The notes beneath the pieces were generated by a model, which was not told the DNA's origin, ran no database searches, and saw only the letters and a list, made by a program, of their open reading frames with translations. Shown in pieces: positions 32,228 through 40,848 of a DNA stretch of 64,000 nt. The translations under genes and the position numbers were made by a program. This DNA comes from Streptomyces sp. NRRL F-525 (GTDB lineage: Bacteria > Actinomycetota > Actinomycetes > Streptomycetales > Streptomycetaceae), in the NCBI RefSeq assembly GCF_000716605.1, contig NZ_JNXE01000019.1, positions 62,001-126,000 on the forward strand, written 5' to 3'. Every line of letters begins with the position of its first letter. Position 1 is the first letter of the stretch.

Positions 32228-33685
32228 ATGATCACCTACGACCGACTCTTCATCGCGGGTTCGTGGACCGTTCCAAGCAGCCCCGACCTGCTCGACATCC
32301 GCTCGCCGCACGACCGCAGCGTGATCGGCCGCGCGGCGCAGGCCCTCCCCGCCGACGTGGACCGGTCCGTGGCCGCGGCCCGCGCCGCCTTCGACGAGGG
32401 CCCGTGGCCGCGCACGGCACCCGCGGAACGCATCGCCGTCATCCGGCGGCTGAACGCGCTGCGCGAGGCCGACGCCGAGAAGATCGCGGCGCTGATCTCG
32501 GCGGAGAACGGTTCGGCCGGCTGGTTCACGCTCGCCGGACAGCCGGGGCTCGGCCGACAGGCGGGTGCCTACCTCAAGGCGGCCGAGGAACTCGGCTGGG
32601 AGGAGACCCTGGCACCGTCCGACCCCGGCTCCCCCACCCGGAGCGTGCTGCGCCGCGAACCCATCGGTGTCGTGGCCGCCGTCATCCCGTGGAACTCCCC
32701 GTTCTCCGCGGCCCTGGCCAAGGTCATCCCCGCGCTGCTGGCCGGGAACACGGTCGTCCTCAAGGTGTCCCCGGAGAACTCGCTGAGCATGGGCTACCTC
32801 GCCGAGCTGCTGGAACGGTCCAATCTGCCGGAGGGCGTGATCAGCGTCCTGCCCGCCGACCGTGAGACCAGTGAGTACCTGGTGTCGCACCCCGGCGTGG
32901 ACAAGATCGCGTTCACCGGCTCGACCGGGGCCGGCCGCAGGATCGCGTCCATCGCGGGCGAGCAGCTCAAGCGCGTCAGCCTGGAGCTGGGCGGCAAGTC
33001 GGCCGCCGTCATCCTCGACGACGCCGACGTCCAACAGGCCGTACAGGGGCTGAAGTTCGCGTCCCTGATGAACAACGGCGAGGCGTGCATCGCACAGACC
33101 CGCGTCCTCGCGCCGCGCGGCCGGTACGAGGAAGTCGTCACCGCCCTCAAGGATCTCGTCGAGTCGCTCAAGGTCGGCGACCCGAACGACCCCGACACGT
33201 TCATCGGTCCGATGGTCCGCCCCGACCAGCAGCAGCGCGTCCGCGACTACATCGAGCTCGGCATCAAGGAAGGCGCCCGCCTCGTCACCGGCGGCCCCCA
33301 GGTCCCGCCCGGCCTCGAAGGCGGCAACTACGTCACCCCGACCGTCTTCGCCGACGTGGACAACTCGATGCGGATCGCGCAGGAGGAGATCTTTGGACCG
33401 GTCCTCGTCGTCATCCCCTACGACGACGAGGACGACGCCGTACGCATCGCCAACGACTCGGAGTACGGCCTCTCGGGCGGAGTCTGGTCCGCCGACCAGG
33501 CCCACGCGCTCGCCGTCGCCCGCCGCCTGCGCACCGGCACGGTCACCGTGAACGGGGCGCCCATCGCCTTCGACGGCCCCTTCGGCGGCTTCAAGGCGAG
33601 CGGAATCGGCCGTGAGTACGGGGCAGTCGGGCTCGCGCAGTACGTGGAGTACAAGACCGTCACCCTCCCCCCGGCCGTTTCATAA
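32228..33685 (+). CDS. Aldehyde dehydrogenase family protein, substrate unknown
   Basis: A 485-residue NAD(P)-dependent aldehyde dehydrogenase. The general-base Glu is in LELGGKSAAV and the catalytic Cys in NNGEACIAQTR; VIPWNSPFSAALAKVIPALL and GPFGGFKASGIGREYG are family blocks. It has good spacing from an AGGAG site. It is divergent from the TetR gene and lies between the formaldehyde genes and the phosphonate cluster, 216 bases from the latter. It could process an aldehyde produced in either pathway, but the separate promoter region suggests an independent unit under TetR control. Confidence 0.82.
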   Translation: MITYDRLFIAGSWTVPSSPDLLDIRSPHDRSVIGRAAQALPADVDRSVAAARAAFDEGPWPRTAPAERIAVIRRLNALREADAEKIAALISAENGSAGWFTLAGQPGLGRQAGAYLKAAEELGWEETLAPSDPGSPTRSVLRREPIGVVAAVIPWNSPFSAALAKVIPALLAGNTVVLKVSPENSLSMGYLAELLERSNLPEGVISVLPADRETSEYLVSHPGVDKIAFTGSTGAGRRIASIAGEQLKRVSLELGGKSAAVILDDADVQQAVQGLKFASLMNNGEACIAQTRVLAPRGRYEEVVTALKDLVESLKVGDPNDPDTFIGPMVRPDQQQRVRDYIELGIKEGARLVTGGPQVPPGLEGGNYVTPTVFADVDNSMRIAQEEIFGPVLVVIPYDDEDDAVRIANDSEYGLSGGVWSADQAHALAVARRLRTGTVTVNGAPIAFDGPFGGFKASGIGREYGAVGLAQYVEYKTVTLPPAVS

Positions 33686-33740
33686 GCCATCGATGTCCGT
33701 GATTTCAACCCGCACCCGGCCAGCCGACGGCCAAGAAAGA

Positions 33741-33784
33741 GAATGTAAAACCTTGTCAACCAAGGGAATGTGAAACAACGTCAA
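33741..33784 (+). promoter_or_regulatory. Direct repeats upstream of the first ATP-grasp gene
   Basis: GAATGTAAAACCTTGTCAA (33741-33759) and GAATGTGAAACAACGTCAA (33766-33784) match at 15 of 19 positions with a 25-bp period. The region is AT-richer than its surroundings. Direct repeats of this type are typical of activator sites at biosynthetic operons; it lies 118 bases before the GTG start at 33902. Confidence 0.5.
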
Positions 33785-33901
33785 TTCTCCCCGGGCGCTG
33801 GTCATACCTCTCGTACAACAAGGAATAGCGCAGTGTTCGTCAGATCTTTCCTGGGTACGGTGACGCGAAGGTTGCCGTTTATGCTCGGGAGGAGATCCGC
33901 T

Positions 33902-35164
33902 GTGCGGAAAACTGTGTGCCTGGTCGAGTCGCCCCGGACGGGTGCGGGACAAGACGCTGCACGGAGCCTGGCGAACTGGGGATACCGGACGGTGATCCTC
34001 GTCGACCGGCCGGAGAAACTGGACCAGTTCCTGCTCGACGACTACCGGGACATCGGGACGAGCATTGTCGGGTGCGACACCTCGTCCGCCACCGCGATCG
34101 TCGAGGCCGCGCTCGGTATCGCGGGTGACGACCTCGCCGGGGTGACTTCCGTATACGAATACTTCGTCGCGGTCGCCGCGGAAGCCGCCGCGCTGGTGAA
34201 TCTGCCGGGACCTGCGCCGGAAGCCGTCCACCGGTGCAGGTCCAAAGCGGGCATTCGGTCCGCCTGTGACTCCGCGCCGGGTCTGAACCCGCGTTACGAA
34301 CTCGTGCACGACGTCGCCGGAGCATTATCCGCGGCCGAGAAGACGGGCTTTCCGGTCGTCGTCAAACCGGTCGGCCTGACCGGCAGCGTATTCGTCCGGC
34401 GGTGCGACGACCCGTCGGAGGTGACACGTATCACCGAACACATACTGGGGACCGCCAGCTACCTCGGTGTCGAGATGGAACCGACCGTGGTGGTCGAGGA
34501 GTACCTGGCCGGTCCGGAGTACTCGGTGGAGGCGTTCGACGGCCGCGGACTGGGCATCACCGCGAAGACGAGCGGGCCGCTCCCCTACTTCGTCGAGCTG
34601 GCCCACCGGTTTCCGGCCAGTGTGGAGCCGGGCGTGGCGGACCTGATCGTCGAGACCGCCGAACGCGGGCTCAGGGCCGTCGGCCTCGACTGGGGACCGG
34701 CGCACGTCGAGGTGAAGTTCGCCGACCGGGCCCAGCGGGTTCCGCGGTTGATCGAGGTCAACCCGCGGGTCGGCGGTGACCGGGTGCCGGAGCTAGTCCG
34801 GCTCGCCACCGGGGTCGATCTGACGGCACGGCACATGGCCGCGGTCGTCGGCAGGCCGCGGCCCGAGCCGTCCGCCGCCGCGGCACCGGCCGCCGCGATC
34901 CGGTTCGTCGCGATGCCGGACACCGGCGAACTGGCGTCGATCGACGGAGTCGAGGACGCCCGGCGGGCCACCGATGTCACCGAGGTGCACATCAAGAACC
35001 GGATCGGCGACGTGTACCGCTCGCACGGCTCCAACCGCGACCGGATCGCGCACGTGATCGCCACCGGCCCGAACGCCGACGACGCGCTCAAGAACGCCAC
35101 AAGTGCCGCCGAGGAGTTGCGGTTCGGCTGGAAACCGATTGAGGGCGGCGCCGAATACGTCTGA
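33902..35164 (+). CDS. ATP-grasp ligase 1 of the phosphonate cluster
   Basis: A 420-residue ATP-grasp enzyme. The first nucleotide-binding lysine lies in GFPVVVKPVGLTGSVFV, the second block is VVVEEYLAGPEYSVEAFDG, and the metal-binding end is HVEVKF then LIEVNPRVGGDRVPEL. Such enzymes join a carboxylate (as acyl phosphate) to an amine, as in dipeptide ligases. The start is GTG 33902 with GGAGGAG just upstream; the longer in-frame opening to 33770 is discarded. It contains an in-frame TTA codon (34325-34327, codon 142), suggesting bldA-dependent translation. It is first in an operon of two ligases, an exporter and an amidase. Likely role: coupling a phosphonate amino acid or acid to a second amino acid. 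Confidence 0.78.
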   Translation: MRKTVCLVESPRTGAGQDAARSLANWGYRTVILVDRPEKLDQFLLDDYRDIGTSIVGCDTSSATAIVEAALGIAGDDLAGVTSVYEYFVAVAAEAAALVNLPGPAPEAVHRCRSKAGIRSACDSAPGLNPRYELVHDVAGALSAAEKTGFPVVVKPVGLTGSVFVRRCDDPSEVTRITEHILGTASYLGVEMEPTVVVEEYLAGPEYSVEAFDGRGLGITAKTSGPLPYFVELAHRFPASVEPGVADLIVETAERGLRAVGLDWGPAHVEVKFADRAQRVPRLIEVNPRVGGDRVPELVRLATGVDLTARHMAAVVGRPRPEPSAAAAPAAAIRFVAMPDTGELASIDGVEDARRATDVTEVHIKNRIGDVYRSHGSNRDRIAHVIATGPNADDALKNATSAAEELRFGWKPIEGGAEYV

Positions 35165-35216
35165 GCCCGGGAGAAGACCTCCGTCCTTTTGCACACGCCC
35201 GAGGAGCGCAGCAATC

Positions 35217-36467
35217 GTGAAGGTACTCGTTCTCAACCGGTTCAAACTCGCGCGCGTCGATTACCGGCAGTGGGCCCACCCGTCGGACGAGCTGTATCTG
35301 ATCACCAGCAGTGACGCGGTGTCCGCCGACGAGACGGCCCGCAAGAAAGAGCTGGCCGGATTCGCGCACACCGAAGTCGTCGACGACTATGCCGATTCGG
35401 CCATGCCGGAATACCTGGCGCACCGACTGCACGAACGCCATTCGTTCGGCAGGCTGCTGGCCATGTCGGAGTTCGACCTACTCCGGGCCGGCCGACTCCG
35501 TGACGCCTGGGGTCTTTCCGGCCAGTCGGAAGCCGAGGCGTTATTGTTCCGCGACAAAATACGCATGAAAGAAGCACTGGCCGAATCCGGCGTCCCGATC
35601 ACCGGATACCGGGCCGTCGACCACGTCACCGACCTGCTTCTCGCGGTCCGTGAACTCGGATTCCCGCTGGTGGTCAAACCACGGCTGGGCGCGGCCTCGG
35701 TGGGCGTGGCCGTCGTGGAGAACGACGCGGAACTGGACGCTTTCCTCGCCCACAACCCACTCTCCGTCGGGGACGCCCCGGCCCACCTCATGGCGGAATC
35801 CTTTGTCTCCCACACGCTGTTCCACATCGACGGGATCGTCGACGCAGGCGAGGTGAAGATCTGCTGGCCGTCCGAACAGACCACGTCGTGTCTGGAGATC
35901 GCCCAGGGCGCGGTCTGTCTCAGCACCTTCCTCGACGCCGACGATCCCCGCCTAGGAACCCTGCAGGACATGACAGTTCGCGCGGTCGAGGCCCTGGGCA
36001 TCGAGGACACCGCGCTGTTCCACGCGGAGATCTTCGGGTCGGCGGACGGCTTCGTGTTCAACGAGGTCGGCTGCCGGGTCGGTGGCGCCAAGATCCGCGA
36101 TCAGCTGGAGTACGGCTTCGACGTCGACCCCATCGAGTGGTTCGCCCGCGCCCATCTCGGCAACCCGCGGCACCACGACCTCCGGCCCGAGCCCGTCCGC
36201 CAGACCGGATACGCGCTCGTTCCCCCGCGCCCGGGTCTCGTCGAGGCGCTGGGCGAGGTCGAACTACCCCCTTCCATAAGGCTGTTCGACTCGAAGATCA
36301 GCCCCGGTGACGTGTTGGAACGGTCCACGTCGAGTACGTCCGCGATGGCGTCGTTCGTAGCGGTGGGCGCGACACAGGCGGACGTGGTCCGTGACCTCGA
36401 CTCCGCTGTCGCCGCCCTGCGTTCGGCCCTGGTCATCCGGGAACCCTCGGAAGAGGCCGACCGATGA
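35217..36467 (+). CDS. ATP-grasp ligase 2 of the phosphonate cluster
   Basis: A 416-residue ATP-grasp protein, only distantly similar to its neighbour. Blocks are LGFPLVVKPRLGAASVGVAV (nucleotide lysine), HTLFHIDGIVDAGEVKICW, and ALFHAEIFGSADGFVFNEVG with GCRVGGAKI (metal ligands). The start is GTG 35217 with GAGGAG at 35201; the gene follows ligase 1 by 52 bases and overlaps the MFS gene by four. An in-frame TTA codon occurs at 35541-35543 (codon 109). Two ligases in tandem suggest a product with two amide bonds, or one ligase acting on a protected intermediate. The acceptor and donor are not readable from sequence. Confidence 0.76.
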   Translation: MKVLVLNRFKLARVDYRQWAHPSDELYLITSSDAVSADETARKKELAGFAHTEVVDDYADSAMPEYLAHRLHERHSFGRLLAMSEFDLLRAGRLRDAWGLSGQSEAEALLFRDKIRMKEALAESGVPITGYRAVDHVTDLLLAVRELGFPLVVKPRLGAASVGVAVVENDAELDAFLAHNPLSVGDAPAHLMAESFVSHTLFHIDGIVDAGEVKICWPSEQTTSCLEIAQGAVCLSTFLDADDPRLGTLQDMTVRAVEALGIEDTALFHAEIFGSADGFVFNEVGCRVGGAKIRDQLEYGFDVDPIEWFARAHLGNPRHHDLRPEPVRQTGYALVPPRPGLVEALGEVELPPSIRLFDSKISPGDVLERSTSSTSAMASFVAVGATQADVVRDLDSAVAALRSALVIREPSEEADR

Positions 36468-37741
36468 CGGCCCCCACCCCGGCCCCCTCCCCCGCGCTGC
36501 ACCGCGACGCGACGATCCTGGGCTTCGTCGCCGCGCGGGCCCTGGCGATCCTGGGCGACCAGACGGTGACGTTCTTCGTCCCGATCGCGGTGTACGGGGC
36601 GACGCAGAAGGTCACGTCGTCGGGCATCGCGTTCCTGGTGCAGTGGCTGCCGCGGATCCTGTCGATGCCGGTCTCGGGTGCCTACGTCGACCGTTTCCGG
36701 GCCCGGCGGCAACTCGTGGTCGTCGACCTGGCCCGGGTCGCGATGCTCGGGCTGGCCGCCGTCACCGGTTCGCTGCCGTTGCTGGTGGTCGCCGGCGGTG
36801 CGGCCACGCTGCTCAACGGCCACTCCACGATCGCGGTCGAGAGCATCCTCGGCCGCCAGGTGGCCCGGGACCGCTACCCCCAGACCCAGGCGAGATTCCA
36901 GGCGGCACAGCAACTCGTGACGGTCGCGGGCCCCGCCCTCGGCGGCATGCTGCTCGGCGTCCTGCCGGTCGACGCGGGCCTGGCCGTCATCGCCGCGATC
37001 TTCCTGGTCGCCGGGGTGTGGACAGGCCTGTGCTTCCACGCCCTGGACCGAGTGGTGGTCGAGACGGGCGGCGAGAAACTCCTACGGCGGCTCGGCACCG
37101 GTTTCTCGACGGTGTTCGGCAGCCGCCCGATCCTCTCCCTGATCGCGGTCACCCTCGGCGTCAACCTCACCGCGAGCCTGGTCCTGGCCTCACTGCCCGC
37201 GATCATCATCGGCGACCTCGGCCAATCCGAGCCCACAGTAGGGCTGTTGGCGGCGACGGCGACCGTGGTCAGTTTCCTCGCCGCCCTGCTGACCGCCCCG
37301 ATCGCCAAGAGACGAGAGGTCGACGTCTTCCTCTGGCCCGTCGCCCTCCTCCTCGTGATCGGCGCCCTGTGCATGATCCTCGCCGGCGACGTCGTGGTCA
37401 TGGGCATCGGCTACGGCTGCTGGAGCGCCGGCGTCACCGTCTTCACGATCTGGATGCGCACCTGGCGTATCCGCGTGATCCCGGCCGAGCAACTCGGCGC
37501 CGCGCTCGGGGTGTTCTCCTCCATGATCCTGGCATCGGCACCACTGGCAGGGGTCATCTTGGCCACGGCGGGCGGGAGTTGGGACCCCCGGACCATCCTG
37601 GCTGTCGTCGCGGTCGTCAGTCTCGTGGTGGCCCCCGTGTCCCTGGTGGTGTTCCGACGCCAGGTGCGCTCCCTCATCGCGCCCTTGAACAGCGAAGAGA
37701 AGCGAATAGGATCAGGCCATGGATATGGTGTTCGGTCGTGA
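36464..37741 (+). CDS. MFS transporter, probable exporter
   Basis: A 425-residue major facilitator protein with about 12 hydrophobic segments and the loop motif GAYVDRFRARRQLVVVDLAR between segments 2 and 3. Its start overlaps the ligase 2 stop by four bases and its end overlaps the amidase start by 23 bases, so it is an integral part of the operon. Export of the finished phosphonate, or self-protection, is the likely role. The substrate cannot be determined from sequence. Confidence 0.82.
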   Translation: MTAPTPAPSPALHRDATILGFVAARALAILGDQTVTFFVPIAVYGATQKVTSSGIAFLVQWLPRILSMPVSGAYVDRFRARRQLVVVDLARVAMLGLAAVTGSLPLLVVAGGAATLLNGHSTIAVESILGRQVARDRYPQTQARFQAAQQLVTVAGPALGGMLLGVLPVDAGLAVIAAIFLVAGVWTGLCFHALDRVVVETGGEKLLRRLGTGFSTVFGSRPILSLIAVTLGVNLTASLVLASLPAIIIGDLGQSEPTVGLLAATATVVSFLAALLTAPIAKRREVDVFLWPVALLLVIGALCMILAGDVVVMGIGYGCWSAGVTVFTIWMRTWRIRVIPAEQLGAALGVFSSMILASAPLAGVILATAGGSWDPRTILAVVAVVSLVVAPVSLVVFRRQVRSLIAPLNSEEKRIGSGHGYGVRS

Positions 37742-38969
37742 TGTCGTTTCTGAAACCGGGGCACACGCGGACGTGGCCCAGAACATCCGGACCTCCCTGA
37801 AGAGAATCGCCGAAACGGATACCGCCGTCGAGGCGTTCGAAGAAGAACCGGACAGGGATGGGCGGTTGGCCCGGATTCCCGAAGACAATTCCGGGCCGCT
37901 GCGCGGAGCCACTTTGGGCGTCAAGGACATTTTCGCCGTCGACGACCTTCCCACCACCGGCGGTTCGGCACTCGACCCGCGTGAGTTCGCGGGCCCCGAG
38001 GCATCGACGGTCACGCTGCTGCGGAGAGCGGGCGCAACGGTCGTAGGCAAGACAAAGACCGCTGAATTCGCCTGTGTTCATCCGCCCTCGACCCGTAACC
38101 CGCACGATCTGCGGCGCACACCCGGCGGATCCAGCAGTGGGTCCGCGGCTGCCGTGGCGACCGGAGCCGTAACACTGGCGACCGGAACGCAGACGATCGG
38201 CTCGGTGATACGGCCGGCGTCCTACTGCGGTGTGGCGGGTTTCAAGACGACCCAGGGTGGCGTCCCCTTGGACGGCGTCATTCCCTGCGCCCCGAGTTAC
38301 GACTCGTTCGGGCTCTTCGCCACATCCGTGTCCGGCCTCGCGCTCGGTGCCTCAGTGCTGTTCGAGGAAGAGCGGACGATCGGCAGAAACCCGGTCATCG
38401 CGGTCCCCGCGCGCGAATATCTGACGCAGGCCACCGAAAAGGCGAACGAGGTGTTCGGCGCCGCGGTGCGTGATCTCGCCGAGGCCGGTCTCGATATCGT
38501 GCACACGGACCTGGCGGCCGATATCGCCGTTCTCTCCAGGACCCAGAAGGTTATTTTCGACGCCGAGTTCGCCCGGGCCCACGAGGACCGTTTCCGTCGG
38601 CACGGCAGCCTTCTGGGTGCGGGGACTACAGAAGTCATCCGCCGGGGCCTCGCCCTTTCGGAGCGCGCGTACGCGGCCGCCGTGGACGAACTGGCCGAGC
38701 AGCGCTCCGCCTTCGACGCCAGGATGGAGCAGGAGGGCATCGATCTCGTCGCGGCGCCGGCCGCGACCGATGTGGCGCCGCTCGGCCTGTCGTCCACCGG
38801 CAGTCCGGTGATGAGTCTGCCCTGGAGTCACTTCGGTCTGCCCTGCGTGACGATGCCCTTGCCGCGCGGTGTCGGGGAGTTGCCCCTGGGGCTCCAGCTC
38901 GTGGGGCGCCGTCACACGGACATACGGCTGCTCAGGTGGTCCGCTGAAGTCGCCGCCAGTCTCGGTTAG
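37719..38969 (+). CDS. Amidase (amidase-signature family)
   Basis: A 416-residue amidase-signature hydrolase. The triad is visible: Lys in LGVKDIFAVDD, the cis-Ser in TPGGSSSGSAAAVATGA and the nucleophile Ser in TQTIGSVIRPASYCG. It is somewhat short for the family (usually 450-500). It would hydrolyse, or by reversal transfer, an amide group. In this operon it may trim a peptide-like phosphonate, recycle a side product or release a carrier amine. The start ATG at 37719 lies inside the end of the exporter gene, so translation is coupled. The operon ends here, 11 bases from the convergent diiron oxygenase gene. Confidence 0.82.
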   Translation: MDMVFGRDVVSETGAHADVAQNIRTSLKRIAETDTAVEAFEEEPDRDGRLARIPEDNSGPLRGATLGVKDIFAVDDLPTTGGSALDPREFAGPEASTVTLLRRAGATVVGKTKTAEFACVHPPSTRNPHDLRRTPGGSSSGSAAAVATGAVTLATGTQTIGSVIRPASYCGVAGFKTTQGGVPLDGVIPCAPSYDSFGLFATSVSGLALGASVLFEEERTIGRNPVIAVPAREYLTQATEKANEVFGAAVRDLAEAGLDIVHTDLAADIAVLSRTQKVIFDAEFARAHEDRFRRHGSLLGAGTTEVIRRGLALSERAYAAAVDELAEQRSAFDARMEQEGIDLVAAPAATDVAPLGLSSTGSPVMSLPWSHFGLPCVTMPLPRGVGELPLGLQLVGRRHTDIRLLRWSAEVAASLG

Positions 38970-38980
38970 TTGACGGAGCG

Positions 38981-40030
38981 TCAACCGGGCAGCAGGCCGC
39001 GGCTCTGGGCCTCGTACCGGGCGCCGGGGTCGTCGAACGCCTCGATCTCCCGGAGGTATCCGAGGAGTTTCGAGGCGGTCGCGCGGTTGTAGTCGGCCTG
39101 GGTCCGCTCGCTGAAGGTCTCGGCGAGCACCTGGGCCACCTCGTCGGGTTTGAGGCCGTAGTCGCCGAGTTCGGTTCCGATGGACGGCACGTCGGGACGG
39201 AGGAAGACGTCGATGAGTTCGGGGAAGAGCCGGGCGGAGAAGGTGCGTTCCGCGCGGTTCAGGGAGGCCCATAAGAAGGTCAGGTAGGAAGCGAAGTAGG
39301 CGTGGTGCCGGCCTTCGTCCACCGCGTGGTCGTGCAAGGTGTCGACCACGGCTCCCGATACTTCGCGGGACTTGGATATCTCCGTCAGTGACGCGGTGAT
39401 GAGTGTTTCCGAGACGATGGTGAAAAGCAGGTCGATGAAGCCCGCCTTGGCCGGATCGTGCTTCTCCTTGAGGGCCGCCAACCGGCGCAGGAAGTACGGC
39501 TCTTCGTCGATTCTGGGTGCGATGCCCGTGCGCGCCTGCACTTGCCGCATCAGGTCGACGGAGAAATATCCGTGGTAGGCCTCGTCGCAGTAGATCTTCA
39601 GGGCGTCGAAGCGCATTTGGTCGGGGATCGGCACCTGTATGTTGCCCTGCGATATGCCCAGGACGACGTAGTTGACCACCATGAACTCCAGCTTCGACGT
39701 GAAGTGGAGGTAACGGTAGAGCTGTTGGGTGAGCAGCCGGCGGAAGAGTTCCGGTCGTAGGCCGGCGACGAGTTCGTGCTTCGCGACCGGTACCAGATCC
39801 GCGGGGAAGAGGTCGCCGGTGTCGTCGGTAAGTGTTCGGCGCGGGCTGGACCGTACGGAGGCTCGACGGTCCCAGTTCGCGAATGGGGTGCGGTAGTCGG
39901 GGAGTTGAGCCAATGAATCGTCAAATTTCGCCGACGAATCGTCGGTCCGCGCATGGTTGCGTGTTAACTGGCTGATTGGGCAGAATGCTGCAGCCGCACA
40001 GCCCGTGAAGAGTCCGACAGTACCGCACAT
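38981..40030 (-). CDS. AurF-like diiron oxygenase
   Basis: 349 residues. Two copies of the AurF metal-binding pattern are clear: a Glu in SKLEFMVV followed 33 residues later by DEAYH, and a Glu in VSETLITAS followed 29 residues later by DEGRHH. AurF enzymes use a diiron centre and O2, most often to oxidise an amine to hydroxylamine or nitro, though other reactions occur. The start ATG at 40030 has AGGAG eight bases before it. There are two in-frame TTA codons (39965-39967 and 39272-39274), so strong bldA dependence is expected. It is divergent from the methyltransferase and convergent with the amidase, inside the phosphonate cluster. It would add an N-oxidised group to the product if the usual chemistry holds. 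Confidence 0.8.
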   Translation of the reverse strand: MCGTVGLFTGCAAAAFCPISQLTRNHARTDDSSAKFDDSLAQLPDYRTPFANWDRRASVRSSPRRTLTDDTGDLFPADLVPVAKHELVAGLRPELFRRLLTQQLYRYLHFTSKLEFMVVNYVVLGISQGNIQVPIPDQMRFDALKIYCDEAYHGYFSVDLMRQVQARTGIAPRIDEEPYFLRRLAALKEKHDPAKAGFIDLLFTIVSETLITASLTEISKSREVSGAVVDTLHDHAVDEGRHHAYFASYLTFLWASLNRAERTFSARLFPELIDVFLRPDVPSIGTELGDYGLKPDEVAQVLAETFSERTQADYNRATASKLLGYLREIEAFDDPGARYEAQSRGLLPG

Positions 40031-40103
40031 TCTCGATTCTCCTGGAGTTCGTATTCTGGGTTCTGGGCGAGTTCGGGGTACTACCCGAGAGGTGAAGCAC
40101 CGC

Positions 40104-40826
40104 ATGACGACGCAGCCCGGTCGGTCGGCCGAGGAAGAGTTCCAGCCCGTCACCGAGGAGCAGTTGGCCGAGCAGTTGGCGTACTACTCGAGTCGTGCGG
40201 GGGAATACGACGACTGGTGGCTACGGCGGGGAACCTTCGACAAGGGCGAGACCGCGAACGAGGTCTGGTTCCGTGAGGCGGAGCTGGTCCGGTCCGTGCT
40301 GTCCTCGGTCGAACTCGGCGACGACGTTCTCGAACTCGCCCCGGGTACCGGCACATGGAGCGTTCACCTCGCCCCTCGTGCCCGGAATCTCCTGCTGGTC
40401 GACGGGTCCGCCGAGATGCTCGCGCACAACCCGGCGGCCAAGGAGGAACAGGTCCGGACCGAGATCGCGGACCTGTTCACCTGGGAGACCGACGAGCGGT
40501 TCGACGCGATCGTCTTCACGTTCTGGATCTCGCATGTCCCGCGCGAACGACTCCGTCCCTTCTTCCGTTCGCTGGGGAGTTGGCTACGGCCCGGCGGCCG
40601 GCTGTTCTTCGTCGACGACCTTCCGCTCGCGACCACCGAACCGCATGTGGACGGCGCGGCCGGACAGACCATGACGCGTCGGCTCAACAGCGGGGAGAGC
40701 GCGACCATCGTCAAGAACTTCTACCCGGGCGCCGAACTCGCCGCCGCTGCAGGCGAGTTCGGCATCGACCTGGAAGTGCGCGAGAGCGAGACGTACTTCC
40801 AGTACGGCACCGGCCGCAGGCGCTGA
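40104..40826 (+). CDS. Class I SAM-dependent methyltransferase
   Basis: A 240-residue methyltransferase. The SAM-binding motif I is DDVLELAPGTGTWSVHL, the acidic motif II NLLLVDGSAEML, and motif III WLRPGGRLFFVDD. The N-terminal helix AEQLAYYSSRAGEYDDWW is common in small-molecule methyltransferases. In a phosphonate cluster it might methylate a phosphonate oxygen, a carboxylate or an N-hydroxy group. The start ATG at 40104 follows a GAGAGGTGA site; GTG 40092 is an alternative. It is the only rightward gene between two leftward units and shares a 73-base promoter gap with the diiron oxygenase. Confidence 0.82.
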   Translation: MTTQPGRSAEEEFQPVTEEQLAEQLAYYSSRAGEYDDWWLRRGTFDKGETANEVWFREAELVRSVLSSVELGDDVLELAPGTGTWSVHLAPRARNLLLVDGSAEMLAHNPAAKEEQVRTEIADLFTWETDERFDAIVFTFWISHVPRERLRPFFRSLGSWLRPGGRLFFVDDLPLATTEPHVDGAAGQTMTRRLNSGESATIVKNFYPGAELAAAAGEFGIDLEVRESETYFQYGTGRRR

Positions 40827-40848
40827 GCGGCGAGGTGTGGCGGAGTGC

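Noticed and set aside
33741..33784. Attachment-site repeats marking an integrated island
   Set aside because: No integrase, tRNA or second copy at the far end of the phosphonate cluster was found.
39990..40030. Class II glutamine amidotransferase start (MCGTVGLF) at the head of the diiron oxygenase gene
   Set aside because: Only the first eight residues resemble that family; no other glutaminase motif follows, while the diiron motifs are complete.
40827..40848. Terminator between methyltransferase and aldehyde dehydrogenase genes
   Set aside because: The 22-base gap contains no inverted repeat.
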